From the NCBI GenBank assembly GCA_030549775.1, contig CM060177.1, forward strand, positions 61,568,638-61,632,637: 64,000 nucleotides of DNA, written 5' to 3'. Positions 35,453-49,110 of the stretch are shown here, one piece after another. How positions within the stretch are numbered: position 1 is the stretch's first letter; each line of letters starts with the position of its first letter. The notes under the pieces were generated by a model. That model did no database searches. It saw only the letters and a program-made list of their open reading frames with translations, and was not told the DNA's origin. A program made the translations under genes and the position numbers. This stretch comes from Tamarix chinensis (lineage: Eukaryota > Streptophyta > Magnoliopsida > Caryophyllales > Tamaricaceae).

Positions 35453-37490
35453 ATATCCCTATATTGATGATGACAAATAAAGAGTGCAAATATAGATAAA
35501 TTAAGGATAATATTGAAGTTTGGATACCCATATAGACCTAATTCCTTACCATTTACATCTCAAATTCCAATCTAGATTTTATTCCTCCTTTTGGCATCAA
35601 TAAAAAGTGAGAGGGGCAACGCAGGTATGAATCTTAAATATAAAGGAGGAAATAATCCAAATGAAAAGGATGTATTATCATGAACTAGTGCATGCTCATA
35701 GGAATTTATTAGCATGGATCATATTATATGAGTAAAATCATATATAAGAAAGGGATGCATAAATTTGAATTATCTCATTTTATATATACAATCAAAATGT
35801 ATAATATAGTACATGAGATGAGAAAACTGCATACACTAAAATCTAAATATGGTTAATTCAACTAAGTTCATATAATCACAAATTACATGAGTATAAGTAT
35901 GACTCAAAGATAAAAAGAGAAAAACATAGCCCACTCAAAGGGTAATCAAGTACTATAAAAAGTCCTTATCAATGCAAGAAGTGCCTAGAGTAGAGGGAGG
36001 TGGACTAGTGGGTAAAGTAGTGATGAATGATGGTAGAGACATATTGTAAAGGTCCTCACTCTCTACATCTTCATAGCTAATAGTCTCAACTAGAGCTAGA
36101 TAAATTCAAGTGGAAATGAGGTGTGACTCATCGATGATATGAGTAGATGGAGGAGGTTCATCAGGTTGGATTGAGATAGCCTTGGTACTTGGAGTAGTAG
36201 AAACAACATCTATATAATTTTCAATGTGCATCATTAGTAACCCAAGAAAACTTGACCCATCCCTATGTCATCATGATTGTGTTGTGTAATATAACGCTGA
36301 ATCTATAGGCAGATGGCACACATCTTAGTCTCCAAGAGCCTCTAATGCCTCTCAATTATGGTCATCAAAGTATATATCCTTAGGAGGAGATCATGGACAT
36401 TAGCTAAGGTCACACGACCCTAATTACTTGTTGAGGGGGGTGAAGTAGATATGGAAAGTGCATTAATGGAGGTGGAAGCTCCAAAAGTAGTGAATGGAAG
36501 ATCAGTTGGTGTTAGTGGATCATTAGAAGGGGGTGGGAGGCATATCCCACTATATTTGGAATATGGAACCAAGGTACGACAAGAATATCGTCACTACACA
36601 TTAATGAAGTATGAGCCTTAGTTGTATGTGCCATGGTCTACCAAAATTTACTCATCTTTTAACCCAATCTTTTGAGTGTCACAACATCCAATATATAAAT
36701 TCCATTATGAAGGTGAAATGGAGCTACTATGATTTCACCAAATGGGACACCAAAATCCTATAGGATCCTTATAATGAGAGATCCATAACCAAGAGAAACC
36801 ATAATATAGCTTGACATATGAGATATGTGGTGGAAGATGTTAACTTTAAATTATATCAAAGCGACGATGAGGATATGGTTGACCCCATGCCAATCCTTGA
36901 CTATCATATAACCACCTGAACTTACTTAAGGGAAGATGACAGAGTAGAAGAGATAGTGACACACCCACTTTAAGGGTGAAAAATAATAAATGTTGGTAGT
37001 TTCACCATGTACATAGTAATAGTGCTTCATATCAGTGGAGATAGTGTTATGAGTTTGAGTCCTCATTAATTAACCGAAGGTCATCTTAGTTTAATATAAA
37101 TCTAGATCTTGAGTATCCTTACCTACCTAAAACAATCTAGGATAATAGGGACTTAGAGAACATGTGCGATAAGGGGAGAGCTAAGAATGTAAATAATAAG
37201 TTTGATGTAAAATAGCTGAACCCGGTATATGCATATAGGATCACTAAGATTGAAAAGAGGAATGAGATAGGTATATAAGAAAGACTATATGAAGGAGTGT
37301 CTACAATGCTCAGTGTAAGCCTAGGTGTCAATTCACTTCCATGGAATGACTTTCTTACCATGGACAGATTTGATCAAGCATTGCTAGTCATCCATAGTAT
37401 GGAAAAATAAAAGAGAATGAGGAGATTTCTTAGTGATATTTCATAATCATCATGAATATTCAATAATGGATGGATCACGGGACCGAGTTG
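35453..37490 (-). pseudogene. SIRE 3' internal region with a plant-transposon-like domain
   Basis: Next to the LTR, the minus strand reads ttgatgccaaaaggagga (near 35570-35600), like the purine-rich motif in front of SIRE 3' LTRs. Further in, near 36690-36820 on the minus strand, a frame gives SLGYGSLIIRILIGFGVPF. This resembles the LPYG.LIT.ILE.FGV motif of the putative plant transposon protein domain often found after pol in plant LTR elements. Stops and frameshifts are frequent. Copia RT or integrase is not seen: the region is cut at 37490 by an LTR-A insertion and I cannot recognise coding beyond 41452. Confidence 0.45.
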
Positions 37491-40400
37491 TAATACCCTA
37501 AAACCTTAATTTAGGAATTAATAATAAAATAGTGTTTAATAGTGAGATTAATTAAATACACCATTTTTTATAAAATAATGTCATTATAATAAAAATAATT
37601 AAGACCAAAATGGAGGAAAATAATGTATGAATCAAATTAGTGGAGGTTAGAATAGTTTGCCAAACTAAAATAGATTTTAAGAAAAAATTAACCATAATTT
37701 ATAAATTACCAAGAAAAAATATTTAATTATTTTTACTAATTTTATAATTGCACAAAAAAAGTCAAAAAAAATTCCAAACACCCCAACCACCTAAGTTTTC
37801 TTTATTTTTCTTTTTCCTTTTTCCTTTTTCTACTTCTCCTTTCCTTTTATCTCTTCCTTGATGGTCTGGGCCTGCCTAGCGCAGCCCAATCTTCTCCCAC
37901 TCCCCCTCCCCCTCATCTCCTTACTTTTCAAGTAGCCTAACCCTTCTTTTTTTCCCAACATGCAGCCCAACTCTCCCCTTCCTTTTTCCTTTTCTTCCCT
38001 TTTTGCCCTTATCTTCAACCTCTCCCCCTGATCAGCTAACGTGCATACCTGCTTTGTAACTATGGCTCTCTCATTCTCTCCTCACCTGCCCCTTGACCTA
38101 ACCTATAGGGTGTGTAGTTAGCACTACCCTTCATTGGTCCTAGCCCCTATGCAGCCCCAACATCCCCACCTAGCCCCCCACAACCCTACAAAAGTCCTAC
38201 CCCTGCCCCCTACGAACCTACACTAGACTACTACTACTAGCCTACAGCCACCTACCCCTCCCACACCCACACCCTCATCCTAATCTCTGTTATCTTCTTC
38301 TCCTCCCCTATGCTTATAAAATCCCTCCTCCACCCTATTTCTTCTCTCTTTTCCTTTGCCTAGAAATCCCCCAAATTCCTCTCCCCTCGCATCTTTAGAT
38401 GTAGTCGCCGCCACCGCAACACCTCGTTGCCATCCAAACTGCCACCACTCTCTTTCTTACACCACCCTATACCAAACGTGGCCCTTTCTTACTTCTAACT
38501 CTCCCTCCTTTGCTCTCCCCACTTGCGCAAAGTGTGTAGCTCAAGATGCCCTTTTTTACCCTTTGTGCCATCTTGTACCGCCTCCACCATTGTAACCACC
38601 ACCTCCACATCCTCCCTCTACATCCCCATACCCTCCCTTTCCTTTTTCTTCCCCTCCTTTCTCCTCCTTTCCCTTCCTCCACTTTTAGCCATTACCGCCA
38701 CTTCTGCCACCATCACCACAACAGCCACTTGCATTACCTCCCTCTCCACCTAGAAACCCTACCTCCACCTTTCCACACCCTCCATTTCCTTTTTATATCC
38801 CTCCTTCCTCCTTCTTTCCTCTCCTTCACTTTCAGCCACCACCTTCACCATCACCTACATCCTCGCCATGGCACGCCACCATCATTACTATAACCCCCTC
38901 TGACCTAAGAACCCTACAACCCAACAAAACACCACTCCCCCTCCATTTTCTAACCCCAAAATCTTATCTTTTCTATCACCACCACCTCCATCACCCTTGT
39001 GAAACCTCCAATGCAGCCGTACGTCGCTGCCATTACCACTCTAGCTATCACATCCTCTATAGTTATGTCCTAACCTTTTTTTATTTAATTATAATTTTTA
39101 AAATATTTTCTATTATTAAACTTATTATTATTATTAGTCTCTTTACTAATATTTAGCTAGAGAATAATAAAAGAAAAAGAAGTAAGAGGAAATTTAGTAT
39201 TAATGTTCTATTTTTATAGGTGAACCAAACCCTTCCCATGAGGAGGCATAGGACTCATGCTCCAAGTCCGATGTCCTACAAGGTAAGGATGTGGTGAAGG
39301 CAAAATTACATGTTTTATGTGTTTATGGGAGTTTTGATATGTGCTTGTATTATACGTGAGTATAGACTAAAATACGTGCAGTGCATCTTGCTATGCATAG
39401 AGCTAAGGTAATTTGTGTATGTGTTATGATATATTACATGAATGATATGACTTGTAATTTATAATATGCTTATATGTATAGTTTCTATAATTTGACATGT
39501 ATGCTAGGAAGCATTAAGTGGTGTGATGAGGTTGTGGCGAGCTAAAAGAAATAAAGAGAGAGGAGTGATTAGGGAGAAGTGAGGAAAATCCTAAGTATCT
39601 TATGATCCATGGCTGATAAAATAAAGAGATAATAATAATAAAATGAAGGGTTAGAGTAAATATTGCATGTGAAATGTGAGGCTTTCATGGGGTGGTTGGC
39701 CTTTGCATGAGGTTAAAGTTTACATGGAAATAGGTAGTTTAAGGTTTAATCATGGTGGGAGAAGAATATTTTGGGTGATTGGAGTACATGGGTGAAAAAT
39801 ACTAAATGGGTTGATAAAAGTGTGTATTGGGGCTTAACTAGGGTTTTTAGGAAAAAAAACCCTAAGTAGGGGAGTGTATGAAAGGTTTGATGGTAATTGG
39901 TTGGAGTTAGGATTGAGTTTAGGAGGGTGTTATATGAAGTGATTGAGTCAAGTGGTAAAGAGGGTGGAGTGTATGTGTGAAGGGCTGGTGTAAAGAAAGG
40001 AGAAGTGTTAGGGTTTTTGGGTGGCTAATTAGGGTTTTTCTTATCACATATGGAAGATGGGGAGTAAGTTTGTGATGTTAGATGTAGGTAGACTGGAGTG
40101 ATGGTGTTGGAATCACAGGCAACTGGACCATGTATGATAAAGAGAGGTTAGTGGCACATAGGCTAGATTAGGGTTTCTAAGGGGAAACATTAGGGCCGAT
40201 GGTGAGCCAAGGTAGAGATATGGGAAATGGACCTGGACCCACATGCATGGGGGGATTTGGATTTCACAAGGATTAGGGGAAAGGAGCACTAGAGAACTTA
40301 GAGTCTTAAGGAGTGTAGAGGTCCTAAGATATGGGACCAGGTCATTTAGGAAGTTTGGGGTATAAGTCGGGAGTTTATTGAGGGCATGCATGTCTAGTTG

Positions 40401-41451
40401 GGGTTACATGTGGAATAAGATATGAGTAAAAAAATTAATTACTTAAAGTGAAATATTATCGAGCTAGGCTTAGGTTAGAGTGTTTTCCAATCCTTTAGCT
40501 ATAATAGTGGCTAGGAGCTTTCTTGTCCTAGAGTGTATTCCAGTCCACCGACTATAATAGTGGGGGTTTCAAGCTTGATAAGCCAAACATTGTATGGTAA
40601 TAAATCATGGAAAAGACACTAACTATTTACAGTGGAGCACCACATGGGTTGGGGCCAAGTTGGGATAATTTTTGGTCCATTAGCTATAATAGTGGCTAAG
40701 TACGTTCTGCCCTAGAGTAGTATTTTTGGTCCACCAGCTATAATAGTGGCCATGTGCATTTTACCTTGGAATATCATTTTTCATCCACCGGCTATAATAG
40801 TGGGGTTCTCATATTCACGCAAATATAATTTGAGAGATGTGTAAAGATAAAATTAATGGCCTATGTCTTAATAACAATGATTAATCTGAATGGCATACTA
40901 CATGTAATATTTTCCTTTTCATATTATGCATGGTCTTAGTCACATCGTTACCTTACTCTGTACGTAGTATACTAATCACCCCTTTCATGGGCACAACACA
41001 TTTCCACCAACAAAAACCCCTCCTGAGTTTGTGCAAGTAGGAGATGACACCTTTGATTACTTTGATGCCTATGATGTTGTGGGCGGGACCAAGTGATGGC
41101 TAATTTTATTTCATGTGGGATTCGATAGGGTGTTATCTAGATTTATCTTAATCCGATTTCCATATTTTCTAATTATCATTTTATTTTCCATATAGTAGGC
41201 ATTATTATATTTACTTTCCATTTTTATATTAACTCTGACAATTGTGCACTCTGTTTTATTTATGAAATATTGAAATTAATATGGTTTTTAAGTCTTAATG
41301 GCATTAATAATTTTAGTTCTTAGCTTTGTGGTTAATACGAGATTAGCTAGGGTCAATTTTTTGTCGATCACTACAGTAACATCCCCTTTTTTTAGTGTAT
41401 GGTTTTTTGTACAAACAAAAATTTTCAACTATACATTTTGGGGGTGTTACA
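37491..41451 (+). mobile_element. Solo LTR-A, TSD CGAGT/TGAGT
   Basis: A stretch of about 3,961 bp starts tgtaataccctaaaacc and ends cattttgggggtgttaca. The flanks are cgagt (37486-37490) and tgagt (41452-41456), a TSD with one C-to-T difference. Order: AT-rich start, CT/GC-rich block (37790-39060), AT-rich middle, two decayed arrays (40490-40810), terminus. Array units read ggtccattagctataatagtggctaag where the 49232 copy reads ggtccaccggctataatagtggccagg, a clear C-to-T/G-to-A drift. Frames 38356-38893 are low-complexity readings of the CT block. Confidence 0.82.
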
Positions 41452-42054
41452 TGAGTAGGAGTAGTGGAACTTAGAGATTGTGATTGATTCCTACTCTCCA
41501 CCGAGGACAGAGTACAATCTCTAGATGTGGAGGTATTAGAGGTGTTAAAGAGTTCCTCAATCTGAATGGATGCTTATGTTAGGTAGTTTGGTAGTGTTCA
41601 TGCTTCCTTAGTTAGGGGCCGTGTGTGTATGACTTACACGTGAAAAGGATAAGAGGTGAGGGTGAAAAATATTAGGTATGGTGTAAAGCTGAGGATGGGA
41701 GATTTGGGAGAAATTTTTATGTGACTTATCCGAGGATTTGAGGGTGGTGATTATGAAGTAGGGCTTATGTAGGTCTGTGGTTGGAGGTAAAACCTAAGGA
41801 AATGGGTTAGGGAGGAAGAACTCATTTGGGGAAGAAGAAGTTTAGGGAAGGTGATGAAGAAAATGGAAAAATAGCAGAAGAAAGGAGGAAAATAAAAGAA
41901 GAAAGAATAAAGAAAGGATAAAAGAAAAAAGGGAAAAGGAAAATAAGTTTAAAATTAAAGTTAATGTTAGGTTCAAGTTTAAGATAACAAATCATGGCAA
42001 GGTTAAAAATATTAATCATCGAGGATTAGAGTTAGATTGAAATTGGGGTATTAC

Positions 42055-42455
42055 AAATCATTTTTCTCTTTCATTACTTCTAGGTTTTCCTACACCCTTT
42101 GATCTATCATTCTACTAATAAAATCATCTTCACCTCTAGTAGTTTGACAAACATCTTATCTTTAGATCGGTTCTTCATGTGTGTTAATCGATCAGAAATC
42201 GTATCTTCTATTCATTGCCAACAGACTTTATCCAAATGCATGTGGGTCTCATTACTCAGGCTTTTATGCCTTTCCCACCTACTCTACCTCAAAGGGATAA
42301 GGGACTCCTACAATTTATCACTTCTAGTAATTTTGCCTTGGACATGTTCCATAAACTCTACCTCTTCTTCTTTGAAGATGGTGTTATAGAGTATAGTTCT
42401 TGAGGAATAGGTTATTGAGGTGTAACAAGAAAATTTTGATGCATAAGGTGAGCTA
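42055..42455. other. Unassigned segment
   Basis: This lies between an LTR-A-like end and a SIRE-type LTR. Frames of 60-96 codons exist on both strands, but none resembles a known domain. It is probably a further fragment of an older element. Confidence 0.3.
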
Positions 42456-43990
42456 TGTTGACCTAAATAGTCAAATAATCTTTGTTTTGATGACAACAAG
42501 TGGGTCTTCAGAACTAATATGTTTTCTTAATTGTTCATGTAATATGATTGATAAACAAAGAAATCTAAATACACAGACTCAAATCATTTATCTAATGCAC
42601 TAATTAAAAGAGTAATCAAGTTATAAAGTACAAGAGAAGAATGTATGAAGATAATCAAGACTTAAGGTTTAAGAATCATATTTCTAAAGTCTTAGGTTCC
42701 TTATAAAACATTAAGTTGAGAAAAATTACATTTTGATGAAAACTCTTTAAAATGTCTTTTTAACCCTTAACTTGAATTCACTTCATGCAATTTCATGATC
42801 AATCTTGATTTCTAAATATTTTTAAGTTTTTTAAACTTGTTGTTTGGTTCCAATCATAACTAGTAAATTGGTATTAAGACTAATAAACTAGCTTAGTTTA
42901 GTCAAAAGCATGAAATGAATTAAATTATTATGGATCAATTATCCTAGCAAATTGATCAATGGGTTTTGCCAAACTTATTGACTAGCTTGGAAATCGATCT
43001 AGTGGTTTGACCAACCAGTCTATGGGTTTCATTCTTACAAAAACCCAATTGTTTACGTTTAAACTCTTTGACAATTTTTACCAAACCAATCAACACGTTG
43101 GAGGAAATTGGTCAATTGAATCTATAGATTTCACTCCTTAATAAAACAACCTTGTCTCTATTTAAACTCATTGACTATTTTTCTCAAACCAATTGAGTGG
43201 TTCATAACCAATAAATTGGTTTGAATGAATAGATTAACTAGTTGCATGAACATATTGGCAAGTTTACTAAACCATGATATTGTTTATATATGTTTATAGC
43301 ACTAACTAACCACTATGCATAAGTGATAGATTGGTTTTCATAAATTCATGAACTAGTTTTTTATAACAATAACTTTTCATTTTTAGGTCTTAACATAATT
43401 ATTTGACTATTTTGAACCACAAATCAATTGACTATATAATAAGTCGATTGGTTTGGCCAAACCAATCAAATGGTAAGCATTGAATGCTAATTTTCTACAC
43501 ATTGGGTGATACAAAATTTTGGCCATTTTATGGCTAAGGGCTAATTAATGAGGGTTTTTAATTGAAAAGTATTCATTTCTTACTTCTCTTAGCTAGATTT
43601 ACTCTAAAATTGCAATATATTTTATTACATCTATTTAGATTAATTTTCATGAGAATCAATTGTAATCATACTCACCTTACAATTTTTTTATATAAGGTTA
43701 GTAAGTGTTTACCTATCATTCTTAAGAGATTTTTATTAAGAGTCTCTAAAGATAAATAGGTCAAGCTATAATTCATCTCATAGAGGGTGATTGAGATTGT
43801 AAGAATCATAAACGGAAAGAAAAGTGATCATCAATAAAAACACAACACTATTTAAAATCCAAAAGGGGAGAACCTTTTGGTAGTGGATGTAGTGAGTATT
43901 TTGCTCTTTAACCACTCTACATTATGTGTAAAATTTTTTATTTGCCATTTCCATTCCAAAATTCCTATACAATCACCTATAGGTTTATTA
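42456..43990 (+). mobile_element. SIRE-type LTR
   Basis: It starts tgttgacctaaatag at 42456, followed by tttgttttgatgac. It carries a long block of caatcgattgg/actagt-type repeats (42840-43500), then ggtagtggatgtagtg and aaccactctac, and ends near 43990. Order and length match 7157-8655 and the reverse of 33913-35452. The left flank is agcta, but I find no matching repeat on the right, and no primer site follows. It may be truncated or a diverged solo LTR. Confidence 0.55.
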
Positions 43991-45000
43991 AAAGGTATTT
44001 ATCCAAGGGTGTTTGCAAGAAGAGTTAAGAAATCTAAGACCATTTATTAATACCTAAACTTAAGCATAAGTACTATCACTGCAATTAAGAACTTGATGCT
44101 AGGACATTATACCACATCAGTCGTATCTCTCTTATCTATTACTATTATTGTTTCGATTTTATATGCAAGCCAAAAAATGGAAATACAGTTAAACCCAATC
44201 ATAAGTACTATCAATGTAGTTAAGAATATGATGTCAAGACATTTTATTGTTCTATCTTTGTTATGCTATCCAAGAAAAAGGAAATAGGGCATGCATGTAT
44301 ACGAAGGCAATAATTTATTAGGACTTGTGAGATAGATATTGACAGGTACATATAGGCTACCTATATCAATATACATATAGATGGTTACAAGGGTCATAAT
44401 TAGATGGAAAAGTGGTACATTGTTCTACGATTACTAGTATGCTGAACAGCCTTATTCGTGTTTTATTTCCATGACTTTTTTTTATTGAAGTAAGACTACT
44501 GAGATACTATAAGTATGCCTCAATTTTTCTTCTCTTTCTTTCTCTTACTTCTATAATAAAAAAAAGAAAAATAAAAATCATATGCCTTTTTTGTTTAGTA
44601 GATACTATTATTCTAGGTTTAATTTCTCAATTTGTTAGATTAACTTGTTATTTATAAGATCAGTTGGTGCTAGGTTTACTGACAACAAGAGAGAAGATAG
44701 TTACTCAAATTTAAAATAAGAATTAACCACTTAATTAAATTCAAATACTAATATATCCATCTAACTTATTTGAATTGGCAAACTATCTTTTAACCATTAT
44801 GATTGACTTAAAATGATAATTATGATCTGAACTATTAATTATGGTTATTTTATTATTATTTTTATTTAATTAATGAAAATATTTTGGTTATTATATCATA
44901 TAAAAAATTTAAAATAATTATCATCAAAAGAATAAAATTTATGTTCAAAATTATAGAATATTACACTAACAATTTTGCACATAAGAATATCACGCACTCT
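43991..45000. other. Unassigned AT-rich segment with a short direct repeat
   Basis: Two related 44-bp stretches (44065-44108 and 44200-44243) share cataagtactatca and ttaagaa..gatg. They lie 135 bp apart, suggesting an old tandem duplication. Frame 44093-44287 overlaps it and has no recognisable domain. The segment ends at the actct target site of the LTR-B at 45001. I see nothing else. Confidence 0.5.
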
Positions 45001-48000
45001 TGTAACACCCTTAAATTTTGAATCATGATGTTTTAAAGCCAATGCAAAAGCATTGTTAAAAAAAATTAGGGAATGTTATTACTATATTAGCCATGAGAGA
45101 TGTGTGAGCATTACCTAACCCATACCTAATGCAAGGAAAAATGGAAAAACCTCGAAGGAATTCATGTTCCATTAATAATACAATAGTTTTATGAAAACAA
45201 TGATGACTATAGTAATATAAATGAAGGCAAGAGTTTACAATTACAAATACATGGATCAAAGAAAAGAGTTTAAATATCTAGAAAGAACCAAAACCATCCA
45301 AACTGGGTAGGAGAAAATACATAGGTTAGGTTAACACTTAACTAGACGGGAATATAACTCTCAAACCCCAAAGAATGACCAGCTACAAGCGTATGATATC
45401 ATCCTCAACATACTCTAGCTAAAATTCCTAAGCCTAAAATTTATCCTCTACTCATTGGACTAGAAGTTAGATCATCATAGTGACCACACATGCAGTTTCA
45501 ATATGGTAAAGTACTGGTAAAACAAACTACTTAAAACATAGTAAAAGCTCATGATGCACATTGAAGTCACATAATAACATAGTGATGAACATACTAACAT
45601 AGTATAACATTCAGGCTCATGATAGCAATACAACAAGGCATACTTGTATAGAAATCATGGGTGAATAATAATATAGATTGTGCATTAGAATCACATCATG
45701 AAACCATATTATATTTTTTTTAGTGACCACTTAGCTTTTAATTATTAAGATATTGTATTCAACCACACTTAGTTCTCTACCATGAATGAAAGTCATGCTA
45801 TCACACACTCCATGGGATACCACACCCCACATAGGTTCAGGATACATCAAATAGGCTTTTCTTAGAGGATACCACACCTACCACACATCAAGTGCACCTA
45901 CCATAAGGGTTAACATAGATGGGGACACCGCACCTATTACATTTGGTAAAATTACATCAAGAGGGCTTGTATTGGGATACCTCACCCACCACACCTTGAA
46001 TTCCTTCACTGCAAAAAATAAAAAACTTGAATACCACACCCACCTAAGCAATGAACAATATGAAGCTCCATGGGGCTTGTACTAAGATACATAATCCACC
46101 CATACTAGAAAATAATATAATTCTATAACTTAAAGATATGTGCATATCCCCTGCCAAAAATAAACTAGTAGAGAAGGAAATAGGTACTCAGTGAAAATAT
46201 AAAAATATAGGGAAACCAATTCACTAACTCTCAAATAGCTACCCTAAGATTTAGAGAAAAAGGCTAGAATGAAATCTTAATCCATTTATTATTAATTGCT
46301 AGGTGACATCACAAATCAAAATTTAGTTCCACTAACAATGAACTGGGAGTTTCCAAGTGGTAACACCAAATACATCACAAGGCATATGAGCCACCAATTG
46401 GGTGTTTAAAGGTGACACCAATCTTAACCAAATCAAGACCAAAAATACCATCATTTTGATCCATATTAAATTCGGGTTAAACATGGATAAAAACATGATT
46501 AGAATGTTATAATCACATAGGAAAATTAATATAAAAGGCCCAACAAAAAATATTAAGGAATATTAGACCTGCCAAAAATAGGTCAACTAGTCCCTAAGAT
46601 CGGTCTACTAGTCTTGTCTTACTAGACCTAAGAAGCTAATAAAATTAGTGTGTGCTCAATTGGTTGATCCTATCAATCTACTATTCATGGGAAACCAATC
46701 TATTGGTTTAATTAGGGACTAGACCACTATGGTTACCATGACATCGATTGAAAGGATTGGCAAAGCAATTAACTATTCATAGAAACTAGTCAAATAGTTT
46801 ATCAAACCAACCAACTAATTTCTCAACCAGCCAATCAAAATTTCTGAACAAAGTGAATACTTTCACAACCTTTTGATCCATGTGACAAATTGATCAACCA
46901 ATCTAGGTGAAAAAGCACTCAAACCTATGATCTACTTAACATAATTTTACAACAATTTACCATATTAATCCTAGCTAAATGAAATCATGCTCAAAATCAT
47001 GTAGATTAATAAATAACTCAAAACATGGTTAACTTTATAGAAGGAAACTTTACCACATAATCAAATCCAATAACTTAATTAACTCATGAAAAAAAAGAAA
47101 TTGAGAATATGAAAATTCAATAGGCAACAAAAGGACCTTATTCATATTATAGATAAGATTATCTTTCCTAAAAGTAAATAATCTAGCACAAAATACTTAT
47201 AATTTGAAAGCTGATACCTCAATTCCTAAGAGAATAAAGGATTAAAATAATAAAAAATCTTTCTCTCAAACATAATAAAACAAAATAAAAAGAAGAATAA
47301 ATTCTATAAGTCAACATTTTCTCAAAATAGAGTTCTAACGTATATGAAGTTAAGACCTTCAACATTTATCAAAACCATAATCTTTCCTCACTCAAAAGAA
47401 ATAAGGGAGAGTTAGAGCTAAGATTAGGAGAAAAGATAAGAGGTAAGGATTCAACCAAAGGATGAGGAACAAGAGGTAAGCCTCTATTTTCCCAACAAAG
47501 AAGAAAAGTGGAGAATTTCCAATAGTTAGGGATTTTCATAAAGAAAAAAGGGAGAAAATGAGCAAATAATGGAGGCGAGGAGTGAATTGAATCAGGAATG
47601 GAGTGTATAGGAAAGAGTGATGGTTGATAGTATCAAGTGGAAGAGAGGGGAGTCTGACTTAGGTTGAGTATGGCCAACAAAGGTGTAAGGGAACACATGT
47701 TGAGGTAAGGGAGGTAGAGCATAACTAGGGAGAGGCATGGTAAAGGGTTCGTAAGTTAGAGAAGAGGAATCAAAATTCAAACATGTAGCCATAGATGATT
47801 GAAGAGAGAGGAAAGTGAGGGGGACGAGAGTGTAACACCCCCAAATTTACTACTGAAAAATTTCGTTTAAAATCAAAAGTTTTAGTGGAAGCAAAGGATA
47901 AAACCGTAAACTCGGGGGTATTACCGCCACACTTAGTACCAGACCGGTTCACTCTTACCGTTCCAGCACTAAGTGCTAAGGCTATATCCGATCAACCTTT

Positions 48001-48696
48001 AGTACAAAGTATCAAAAATGCAAGACAACATTTAAAATAAATCCTTAACAAGAGGTAAGTCAAACAGAAGTTAGAATACGATTTAGGATTACAACCCCAT
48101 AATATGTTTCTCAAAACAGGAATGTAATACAAAATACAGCTAAACAAAAACAAATCCCGAAGGATCAATATCCGGATTGCCTACTCACTCAAGTTAGACT
48201 TTCCACCCCAAAACAATATCTGATCTTAAACCTGCATAAGAGGTCTGCTCCCCACCATTGGTGGATCATCACAGGACCCATTCAACCAAGGTAGTATCAG
48301 TACGGGTCCAATACTGAGTAAGTCCCGCTACCCTATCTTATATGAGAGATATCATCAAGTGCATATTAAATCCGGGTACAACACGTTGATACAATATCAT
48401 GCATATTCACAACCCACATCATAAATCTTACCATACACCTAGAGTAACATATAAAACATACGTAACATCCTATTTAACATATAAGCGTGGTATAACCGAG
48501 ATGTAAAGTGGCTCATACGCCTCAGGTAGGAATAATCCATATTATTAAAACTCAATACGTGACATACTCACGTAAGCAACATGTAGCAATACAGATAAAT
48601 AAAGCCGGACATGGTCCAATTAGACTTATTCTTTATTCTCATTAATAATATGTTCATTCCACACATATTCTTTAATAATCCATGTAAGTGCGGGAG

Positions 48697-49110
48697 CCCC
48701 ACTATTATAGCCGGTGGACCGAAAATCAACACTCAGGGCAGAACGCCTCTGACCACTATTATAGCCGGTGGACCGAAAATAAACACACAGGGCAGAACGC
48801 CTCTGACCACTATTATAGCCGGTGGACCGGAATCAACACCCAAGGCGGAACGCCTCTGGCCACTATTCTAACCGGTGGACCTGACTGGCCCCGACTCACA
48901 TGGTGTTTCACCATAAGTACTTAGTATTTTCCCAGTGGATTAACTTATTCGTTTGGGTCTGTCGAGCCCGAATCCCCCACTATTATAGCCGGTGGACCGG
49001 AATAAACACTCAGGGCAGAACGCCTCTGACCACTATTATAGCCGGTGGACCGGAAATAAACACCCAGGGCAGAACGCCTCCGGCCACTATTCTAACTGGT
49101 GGACCGGACA
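48697..49110 (-). repeat. ccggtggaccgg arrays (4 + 3 units)
   Basis: Units of 53-57 bp read cactattatagccggtggaccg then aaataaacac..cagggcagaacgcctctgac. The first array has four units (48702 to about 48890) and the second three (48979 to about 49110). The last unit of each is a variant (cactattctaac.ggtggacc) that runs into a ggcccc/gtcgggctca segment. Confidence 0.88.

Larger units (their letters stand above)
31549..42054 (-). mobile_element. LTR-A-like LTR, split by SIRE and LTR-A
   Basis: It begins ttataacatctag (decayed TGTAACA) and ends gaaattggggtattaca at 42054. Present pieces are 31549-33912 and about 41620-42054. They carry a ggtgttaccgcc motif (31614), the catgctacatactaagtgaggtaac segment (near 32010), decayed arrays (32170-32340, cccactatcattaatctagtgg) and a polypurine block (41820-41940). 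About 2.8 kb of LTR remains. It follows the gag/leader on the correct side to be its 5' LTR. Much CpG/CCGG has gone, so it is old. Confidence 0.6.

Noticed and set aside
38356..38893. Frames of 71-115 codons rich in His/Pro/Thr
   Set aside because: Same CT-rich LTR block, with different frames from the equivalent block in other copies.
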